DNA of 64,000 nucleotides, taken from positions 1 through 64,000 of the forward strand of contig WMKJ01000020.1 in NCBI GenBank assembly GCA_009733715.1. The letters are read 5' to 3'. Source of the stretch: Herpomyces periplanetae. Lineage: Eukaryota > Ascomycota > Laboulbeniomycetes > Herpomycetales > Herpomycetaceae. Positions 57,801 to 64,000 of this stretch are shown in pieces (position 1 is the first letter of the stretch; every line of letters begins with the position of its first letter). The position numbers and the translations under genes are program-made. The notes beneath the pieces are model-generated. The model did no database searches. It had not been told where the DNA came from and was given only the letters and a program-made list of their open reading frames with translations.

Positions 57801-58552
57801 TGGCAGATTTTCCAATGGATCCTGGATTAGCAAAAACCCTGATTATTTCTTCAGAGATGGGATGCTCAGAGGAAATGTTAAGTATTGTATCTATGATATC
57901 GGCAACACAGACGGTATTTCACAGGCCCAAGGACAAGCAGCAACAGGCAGATCAAAAAAAAGCCAAATTCCATGATCCACACGGGGATCATTTAACGTTG
58001 TTAAACGTTTACGAAGCGTGGAAACGGTCCAACTTTTCACAAGCTTGGTGCTACGATAATTTTATTCAACCGCGATCAATGCGCCGCGTACAAGACGTTC
58101 GTCAGCAATTAGTTACAATTCTAGAGAGACATCGTTTACCTGTTACATCATGTGGTAGAGACACTATGAAAGTAAGACAAGCTTTATGTGCAGGATTCTT
58201 TCGAAACGCAGCACGTAAAGACCCTCGGGAAGGATATCGGACATTGGTGGAGGGAACACCTGTGTACATGCATCCGTCGTCAGCACTGTTTGGTAAACCA
58301 GCTGAGCACGTTATATATCATTCTTTAGTGGAAACGAGTAAAGAATACATGCATAACATAACGGTGATTGAGCCACGATGGTTGGTGGATGCAGCACCCA
58401 CGTTTTTTAAGGTTGCGCCAGCCCATCGACTGAGCAAACGACGGCGTGCTGAAAGAATTCAGCCTCTGCATAGTCGATTTGCAGGAGAAGATGACTGGCG
58501 ATTATCCGCACAACGACGACAGGGCCGTGGCGGTGGTGGAACGTGGGGATAA
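54893..58552 (+). CDS. prp22: pre-mRNA splicing DEAH-box helicase Prp22/DHX8
   Basis: Intron-less, 1219 aa, typical length. The N-terminus (1-80) is the helical segment of DHX8/Prp22. A linker leads to an S1 RNA-binding domain (about 249-322: YEGQVVGIRDFGVFVLLKG). The helicase core has motif I GDTGSGKTTQ (578-587), TQPRRVAA, DEAH (675-678), SAT and the motif VI region QRAGRAGRTGPG, then the winged-helix/ratchet and OB-fold regions, with a basic RGGGG tail. Prp22 releases mature mRNA from the spliceosome and proofreads 3' splice sites. The S1 domain separates it from Prp2, Prp16 and Prp43. CTG codons at conserved leucines (for example in NDLLHF near 57680) show a standard genetic code. Confidence 0.97.
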   Translation: MDDLHSFELLSLISKVSTEINNHLGIQDQTLAEFIIDQNVGCKSIDEFKVKLQSIGADFPISLTESIDRLVRTLHPKFKATVNNITDTSSHVTHYDKKTEELNRKAKIFKGLSIPDQEPVKLDAAHTTSLEENEPEKLALNDLDTTFAMLESLASRHRADKAALSVLKTDSAPTKSKGREMRHGRPFTPSPNTDRTSSFSNDSKPDRDANRSDQFSSRGPLSSSCTDRSIHSSKTGSHKSIPLDNAPILHKIYEGQVVGIRDFGVFVLLKGITGRAKGLVHISAIQAGTRLNNPVDFISLNQNVKVKVMSIDGHRISLSMKAVDQTTGRDLEPDRKFQTNTDGNKHSGIKDLVGKYGNLSRESAVIGAGDETSNTKYRKRLTSPERWEIKQLIASGAVSAQDYPDIDAEIHRAMNGEIEEEEDVDIEVRNEEPPFLAGHTRQSLELSPIRVVKAPDGSLNRAAMAGDALARERRELRQQGAQERAALEAAGVDLHTQWQDPLAEAGARKFASDLRNMRNSQPDEPMPEWKRISSGQEKSLGKRTSLSIKEQRESLPVFKFRQQLLQAVKEYQLLIVVGDTGSGKTTQLTQFLYEDGYASQGMIGCTQPRRVAAMSVAHRVSEEVGCRLGAEVGYSIRFEDKTSSETRIKYMTDGIMQREILLDPLLSKYSVIMLDEAHERTIATDVLFGLLKKTLKRRKDLKLIVTSATLDAEKFSEYFNKCPIFSIPGRTYPVEILYSREPETDYLDAALIAVMQIHLTEPPGDILLFLTGKEEIDTSCEILYDRMRALGPSVPELIILPIYGALPSEIASRIFEPAPPFGRKVVIATNIAETSITIDGIFYVVDPGFVKQTAYDAKLGMDRLQVSPISQAQAKQRAGRAGRTGPGKCFRLYTEAAYQSEMLPTTIPEIQRQNLSNTILMLKAMGINDLLHFDFMDPPPTNTMLTALEELYALSALDDEGLLTRLGRQMADFPMDPGLAKTLIISSEMGCSEEMLSIVSMISATQTVFHRPKDKQQQADQKKAKFHDPHGDHLTLLNVYEAWKRSNFSQAWCYDNFIQPRSMRRVQDVRQQLVTILERHRLPVTSCGRDTMKVRQALCAGFFRNAARKDPREGYRTLVEGTPVYMHPSSALFGKPAEHVIYHSLVETSKEYMHNITVIEPRWLVDAAPTFFKVAPAHRLSKRRRAERIQPLHSRFAGEDDWRLSAQRRQGRGGGGTWG

Positions 58553-60749
58553 ATTTAAGCTAAGACTTCCGTGATATGATAATGCGAGCGTTTGAGTGAG
58601 TTTGCACGTATAAAAGCCGATCACCATAGCTAAATGCGATAATTACCCTGGGGAATCAGACCAATGAAATTGGGAAATTTACATACTTGAATGTATACGA
58701 ACGGTTGGGTACCACAGGATTAGTAGTGACGGTTATAATAGCGAGAAATTAGCTAAACGTTATTTTTACGTGCGGAAAATATTGGACTCGAAACGCTTTA
58801 AGTTACGATCTCTAAAGCTTGGAGCAAGAGATGCAGACATGCGTACATCGCACACTAGTATGCACTGGTGTTAGATGGGCTAACGTACAATTTAATTGTA
58901 GTGTACAATCCACGAGAGATTTTTACTGCTGGGTGTCGACATTTGAGATGAAAAGAGTACGACTAAAAGGTGGATCTGGCTAAAAACGTTACGTTGGAAC
59001 ATACTAAATTTTAGACAAATCTGTCAATTTGGGGGATATAATAAAGGGTTATGCGATAAAGTCGCCATTACCGTTCTGCTGTGGCTACTATTGCTGCCAT
59101 CACCGTCATTATTAACACTGTATACGACTAACTTATCGTCGTATTACGAATAAAAGGGATTATCCTCTAAATTGTCACACTAAATGCCCCAGGAGATAGC
59201 CAAAGGCGTATGCATACCTGAAAGTTTTGAATCCGGGGCAAGTTTCTTCCGTATGAACATTGTTACGCACGTGAGCGCGGAAGATCGGGTTCTACGAAAT
59301 GTTAAAATGCAAAATAGCATGTACCGTTAACGAAACGTCAGAGGTGAGAGATCTGTGCTAATATTATGTGCCCGATAAACGTTTCTTAACAGGGTTCATC
59401 TAAACAATCCCCGGCATAGCCAACTTATCGCATTAGCCTGCTTGACTGACAATTTAAAAATGACTTGCCAATTTAGGAAGTAGTTTATCAGACAGGATGA
59501 ATGTTTCGTCTCGTCTTGATCACATCCCCTATTTATGCAAAAGGCAGCAACGATCCAGTTGTTTCGTTTCATCTCTTTTGTAAATATTGTTGAGGTTGAA
59601 GTGTGGGGAAAGTACGATAGGCAGTGGCGTGAATGTGGCAGCCTGGCGGGATGTGAGAATTCTTTTTTGGCACATGTACGAACGGACAATTTTACGAAAG
59701 AGGTAGTCGCTGATGGACAGCTAGCGGTCCTTCCTGTTGGTGGTTAGCGCCTGCGCCCACGTGCACATGTTCGTACGCTCCTATGCACGGGAAATGAAGT
59801 AGAGTTGTGCTCCTGATGGTTTCATATTACGTATCTCATTATTTCACCGATACAAGCGTGCTTCCTCTCCCCCTCCTGCAAGGATTTACCTGTTATTAAA
59901 CTCACACATATACCCATATAACCGTACAGTCTAAAATACTCAACTCTGAGTCTACAATCGAACAAATGAACGCCAAACATGGAAACTTCCCAGCACCGGT
60001 TCATCCCAATAACACTGTAATTCGATAAATAGACTCTATACACTAGTATGATGAAGTGTGCGCTGACGCCCCTTAAGCCCTTGGTATGTTTGATATATGA
60101 GGTTAGCCCCAATATGATAAACGGTGTATACACAGCAATGTATGTTCAACTCATACGAGATTTCAGTGTACAAGTGTTTGCCCGCATCCACCCAGTGGCA
60201 CGATAATTTGCTCGTTCATTCACAAGTTAACCCCTTGAATTATTATCATCTCATACACGGTTGCGGCGGTACCGGTTACGGTGGAGAGGGGGCATTAGAG
60301 GAGTCGAAGGAGATTAAGCAATCTCCAATTTAGCGGATTCAGATTTACACTGAACGTACGAGTTAATGATTAAACAGCTTACATAGAATAAGCGTGCCCG
60401 ATTAACAATGCCCCCTTTTATGCCCGTATGCGTTTTGGATTGTCTACTATTGCATCAGGCAATCGACTGTTAAAAGGCTTCAAGTACCCGGGTTTCGACT
60501 GCTTACACTACTGAGAGTGTTTAATAGACTTGCAGAGCTCCCCGTTGATCTTCAACCGCTTAACTCAAAGCTTTTTCGTTTTCCACTGCTGTGCACGCGG
60601 GAGACGATTTTTATCATTTCTGCACGCAAGGCTGGACACTTCGTGAACTTATTACTTGTTCTCTCTCACTTACCCACCCTTTCCTATACACCAAACTCAT
60701 CTATCGTCGTTTGACTCCTGTCCTGACAAACTCGCCAGCACAACACACC
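58553..60749. other. 2.2-kb intergenic region upstream of the aspartic protease
   Basis: No supported gene lies here. A TATAAAAG sequence near 58608 lies just downstream of prp22. A 70-codon ATG frame (59535-59747) has no recognisable domain and is not called. The last 150 bp before the protease ATG are pyrimidine-rich, like other leaders in the window. Confidence 0.5.
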
Positions 60750-61994
60750 ATGAAGTTAATTGCTGGTCTCACTGTGCTGCTGCACTGTGCTAGTTCTCTA
60801 GGGGCTGCAGTATTGCAAAAGCGCGCTTTTACACTCGTTCAGCCAATCCCCCACCGTATCTTAGCCCGAACACCCGATGGCGGGCCCATCGCATATATGC
60901 GCTCATTGAATAAGTTCAACTTGCCAGTTCCTCCCGGACTCAAGAAGCGTCATATTCAACTACAAAAACGACAAGCAGCTCAGCCTACGGAGAATGTTAT
61001 TCCTGATGAAACTCTTTCAGAGTATCAATCCCCAATTTTGCTTGGTAGCAATCGACAGCTCATAACCACAGCCATTGATACGGGATCGTCTGATTTGTGG
61101 GTTTTCAGTGCTGATCTGCCCGCCCAAGCTTTAGAAGGTCATTTACCCTTCCGTGAAAAAGGACCGAATGGATCTACCACTTTCAAAAGAATTAACAATG
61201 CTAGCTGGTCCATTTCATATGGTGACGGAACATCCGCTTCTGGTTTTGTTGGAACTGATACTATTGAAATAGCCGGTATTAAATTTCCAGACCAAGGTAT
61301 TGAAGTAGCAACAAGCGCATCTCGAGATTTCTTGAATAATAAAAACTTTAATGGTATCATGGGCCTTGCCTTCAGCAAATTAAATACCGTTAAAAATTCT
61401 CCTCAAAGAACCTTTTTTGACAATATCCGCACTCAACTTCGTGAGCCACTCTTCAGCGTTGATCTAGGTTTTAATGCATCTGGTACTTATGAATTTGGTT
61501 TCGTTAACGAAAACAGATTCACCGGTCAACTTCAAAGGGTCCCTATTGATTCATCTAGTGGTTTCTGGCAAGTTGATTCAAAAAAGTTTGGCGTTGGTGA
61601 TCAAGTTACCAATCTACCTAATGCTGCACCTGCTATTGTCGATACTGGATCCTCCTTGGTTATTGTTGATAATCGGGTAGCTGACCTATACTATAAATCT
61701 GTTCCAAACGCTCGTCTCGATCGAGCGATGGGAGGTTATGTATACCCTTGTCAAACTAAATTACCCGATGCTGTTTTAGCCGTTGGAGATTATATGGCAC
61801 GTATACCAGGTAACCGAATAACTTTTGCTCGAACTGATAGACAAGGCCAAAACTGCTTTGGTGGTATTCAACCAAATAACGGTGGAAACGTTCAAATCTT
61901 TGGTGATGTAATGTTCCAGCATCATTTTGTTGTGTTTGAATCTCCCTCTGGTAACAATCCAGCATCAATTCGTCTTGCACCAAAACGTACATAA
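60750..61994 (+). CDS. secreted aspartic protease (pepsin family A1, penicillopepsin-like)
   Basis: Intron-less, 414 aa from ATG 60750. The longer open frame above it lacks a signal peptide at its start, whereas MKLIAGLTVLLHCASSLGAA is a good one. The propeptide contains basic sites KKR (65-67) and QKR (72-74), the latter a likely kexin cleavage point before QAAQPTEN. The catalytic aspartates are in AIDTGSSDLW (D110) and IVDTGSS (D298), with the flap tyrosine in SISYGDG (Y157). Two late cysteines (YPCQ, QNCFGG) form the usual C-terminal disulfide. There is no GPI or transmembrane tail, so it is probably secreted or vacuolar rather than a yapsin. Confidence 0.93.
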   Translation: MKLIAGLTVLLHCASSLGAAVLQKRAFTLVQPIPHRILARTPDGGPIAYMRSLNKFNLPVPPGLKKRHIQLQKRQAAQPTENVIPDETLSEYQSPILLGSNRQLITTAIDTGSSDLWVFSADLPAQALEGHLPFREKGPNGSTTFKRINNASWSISYGDGTSASGFVGTDTIEIAGIKFPDQGIEVATSASRDFLNNKNFNGIMGLAFSKLNTVKNSPQRTFFDNIRTQLREPLFSVDLGFNASGTYEFGFVNENRFTGQLQRVPIDSSSGFWQVDSKKFGVGDQVTNLPNAAPAIVDTGSSLVIVDNRVADLYYKSVPNARLDRAMGGYVYPCQTKLPDAVLAVGDYMARIPGNRITFARTDRQGQNCFGGIQPNNGGNVQIFGDVMFQHHFVVFESPSGNNPASIRLAPKRT

Positions 61995-62738
61995 TCTAGC
62001 ACATCATTCGGAGTTCGACCTGGTATCTGTTCACCTGTATTTGGGTCTATACAATTATTTGATCACGCATTCGCAAACAAATTTATGGCAGTGATGTTCA
62101 ATTCCCTCCTGGTTTCCAGAATTTGTGATCTGCATACGCTCTTGTTATTCCCCATGTCCCCTCTGTACTCTAGTTTTAGCAATTGCTATTTTACCCGTTA
62201 CAGTTATTATAACTGTCCTCACTCCATTATCCTGTGGCATCTAGTGCTCATTAACTTGTCTGGCTTAGTTTATGATTCTGATTCCCTTCTGCCTTCATCA
62301 TTATTACTACCGTTTTTTGTTTCAAAGGTGAGATGAAGGTTCAGGAATGGATACGTCATTGCTGCCTAATTACTCAACTCGTCAATTTTCTCCATGCTTG
62401 ATTACAAGTATGTGTATGCCCGTCCAAGTTTATGCGCATAAAGTTATTGAACGTTTGATTCTCTTCCCTTTTCAAAGTTTAGTACACAGATAATTACATC
62501 TCCTTTCTTCCAGGTTTACACATTCGCTCCATTGCTCATTGATCGTAAACTCATTTTCATCTGCATACCATGTCATCGTACCATGGCATTGATCACTTCA
62601 GCATGTGTCTGCTTCTCGCGGTTCGTTACGCTTATGGGCTCCGTTGCTGTTGTTTTTTGGTTTACCTATTGTATTAGTATACTCAATCAAGCATTTAAAG
62701 TGTTATCACGTTAATGTACCATCACGCACCATGTAACT
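61995..62738. other. 744-bp convergent intergenic region
   Basis: It holds the 3' ends of the protease (+) and CAP2 (-) genes. It is pyrimidine-rich on the plus strand, with two short open frames (83 and 60 codons) that lack coding features and are favoured by the scarcity of purine-containing stop codons. Confidence 0.5.
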
Positions 62739-63654
62739 CTAGAGTGATATCTTTGGCCTTGCCAAAGTAAACTTCCTCTGATATTCCAAAGTAAGTGTAT
62801 TTTCACCGATACGGTAAAGGCTAAACGTTAACTTACGCAATAAATTACGCATTTTTAATTCCATATCTTCAACTAGTCGACCAATGTTCACAACATGGCT
62901 TTGATCACTATCAACAGGCAGTGTTTGAGTTGTTTGTCGGACCATATGCCCAGCTAAATTCATGCCACCTAAGTCTTTACGATTATTATTCAGTGACAGT
63001 ATAACCGTTGACGTTAACTTATAACGTGCCGATCGACCACGATCAAGTACTTCGAAAACGTGAATACTATCCCAAGATCCAGAAGCTTTAACACCGGGAG
63101 AAACGCTTTTTTTCAAAAGGACACAGCCCGCAAACCCATCATCTAAATCCCAAAAGTATACGGATGATGTAGCATTTGACTCAAAGTATAAGTTTCGATA
63201 TACAATAAACGCTTCGTTGGCGCACACTTCCATAGCCCGTAGTCTCTCACTCGGTAGAATACATTCATCGTCTGATCCTAGGTCCTGATTCCCTGCACTT
63301 GGTTTATTTTCCGAACCATCATCACCAGATTGAAATTCATTACTCCACGGGCTACGCCAAGTTTCCCCATCTCGATTATAATCACAACAAAGAAAAGGTT
63401 TACCCGTCTTTGCACAGTGCAAAGTGGTTAAAGGTTGATCAACCGATTCTAGCAAATTTTCGCTTAATGCAGGTGCAAGAGCACAAAGCCTTTTCACATT
63501 CAAAGGGGCATCGATTGGGTTGAGTCGACGCAAAAGATCCCTTTTAAACCCCTTTAAAGTTAGTAAAATCACTTATTCAAACATCAGCATTCTGGTCAAC
63601 TTACAGAGCACTATCAAAAGCACTCTCATCTACTGCTTCCTCGCCAGGTATCAT
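62739..63654 (-). CDS. CAP2: F-actin capping protein beta subunit
   Basis: Two exons: complement(join(62739..63540, 63605..63654)), 283 aa. Exon 1 encodes MIPGEEAVDESAFDSAL and joins DLLRRLNPIDAPLNVKRLC across a 64-nt intron with a TACTAAC branch site and an AAG acceptor. A second AAG 12 nt upstream would add four codons (GFKR). Family blocks: CDYNRDGETWRSPWSNEF, SSVYFWDLDDGFAGCVLLKK, WDSIHVFEV, YKLTSTVILSL and NIGRLVEDMELKMRNLL. With the alpha subunit it caps actin-filament barbed ends at cortical patches. The linker after the NEF motif (SGDDGSENKPSAGNQD) is longer than usual. Confidence 0.95.
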
Positions 63655-63853
63655 TTTCCCTTTATGCCAAATAGTCTTTAACCGTATTAACCCGTAAACT
63701 TAAGGCGAGTAATAGCTTTAACACTGACCAACTGTTAAAACAGTACGGAAACTTAAACTTGAAACATATATCATACGTTTCAGTCGAATTCTCTTCCATA
63801 GTTGTTCAAGTTTGGCTCAAAGCCTCTATGCAAAGGATATAGTCACGTGGCCC

Positions 63854-64000
63854 TTACATTTTCGTTAACTTGAGCGAGATAAGAAGTAAATTGAAGATAC
63901 TTGCGATACCTTCACCTAGAATTAATCCACTAGCAATGACAATAACAAGAGATGATGGTGATAATTTACCGTTTTCGCTGGCCGTTCGTTTCGACATGTA
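63854..64000 (-). CDS. 3' end of a probable OPT-family transporter (partial)
   Basis: Only the last 48 codons are inside the window, ending at TAA 63854. They read ...KLSPSSLVIVIASGLILGEG followed by IASIFNLLLISLKLTKM. A glycine-containing membrane helix with SGLILGEG close to the C-terminus resembles the end of fungal YSL/OPT-type oligopeptide transporters. The evidence is short, so another polytopic membrane protein is possible. It lies 199 bp upstream of CAP2 on the same strand. Confidence 0.45.
   Translation of the reverse strand, partial: YMSKRTASENGKLSPSSLVIVIASGLILGEGIASIFNLLLISLKLTKM

Noticed and set aside
59535-59747. 70-codon ATG frame upstream of the protease
   Set aside because: It has no recognisable domain, no signal peptide and no conserved neighbours; it is of chance length.
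60591-60749. N-terminal extension of the aspartic protease
   Set aside because: The 53 extra codons do not begin with ATG and would bury a good signal peptide that starts at the ATG at 60750.

Overview
This window is nuclear DNA from a fungus, most likely an ascomycete outside the CTG-clade and Saccharomycetaceae yeasts. The evidence is short spliceosomal introns (about 50-180 nt) with GT...AG ends, and fungal-type families: Svf1, a Hal4/Sat4-like kinase, Mor2/Tao3, a BIO3-BIO1 fusion and a penicillopepsin-like protease. CUG is read as leucine at conserved positions of the Prp22-type helicase. A Taphrinomycotina or other early-branching ascomycete placement is possible, but the sequence alone does not settle it. 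No rRNA, tRNA, CRISPR array or recognisable transposon was found.

The window has two compartments. Left part (1-36.5 kb) is sparse, with six genes: a Hal4/Sat4-like kinase (-), svf1 (+), an uncharacterised fungal protein (-), the bifunctional dethiobiotin synthetase/DAPA aminotransferase (-), a tandem-RRM protein of the RBMS/Msa1 type (-), and NADPH-cytochrome P450 reductase (-). Long intergenic stretches separate them, including an apparently gene-free block of 11.2 kb (18.56-29.74 kb). Several of these genes have kilobase-scale leaders that are pyrimidine-rich on the sense strand.

Right part (36.5-64 kb) is dense: mor2/PAG1 (+), biotin synthase (-), GMP synthase (+), fip1 (-), bub3 (+), an Nup49/Nup58-type nucleoporin (+), an ACC-synthase-like aminotransferase (-), a Prp22/DHX8 helicase (+), a secreted aspartic protease (+), F-actin capping protein beta (-), and the 3' end of a probable OPT-family transporter (-). 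From mor2 to prp22 the intergenic distances are only about 100-590 bp.

Functionally the set is mostly housekeeping: the last three biotin steps (BioA, BioD and BioB activities), purine synthesis, pre-mRNA 3' processing and splicing, spindle checkpoint, nuclear pore and actin/polarity. The exon structures given here were worked out by hand from splice signals, reading phase and family conservation; 19 coding introns are proposed. The most notable observations are the high share of AAG 3' splice sites, the strand-asymmetric leaders, an orphan pyrimidine tract at 20.4-21.4 kb that predicts an unannotated plus-strand transcript, GGGTA(T/C) hexamer arrays in two upstream regions, and the 11-kb gene desert.
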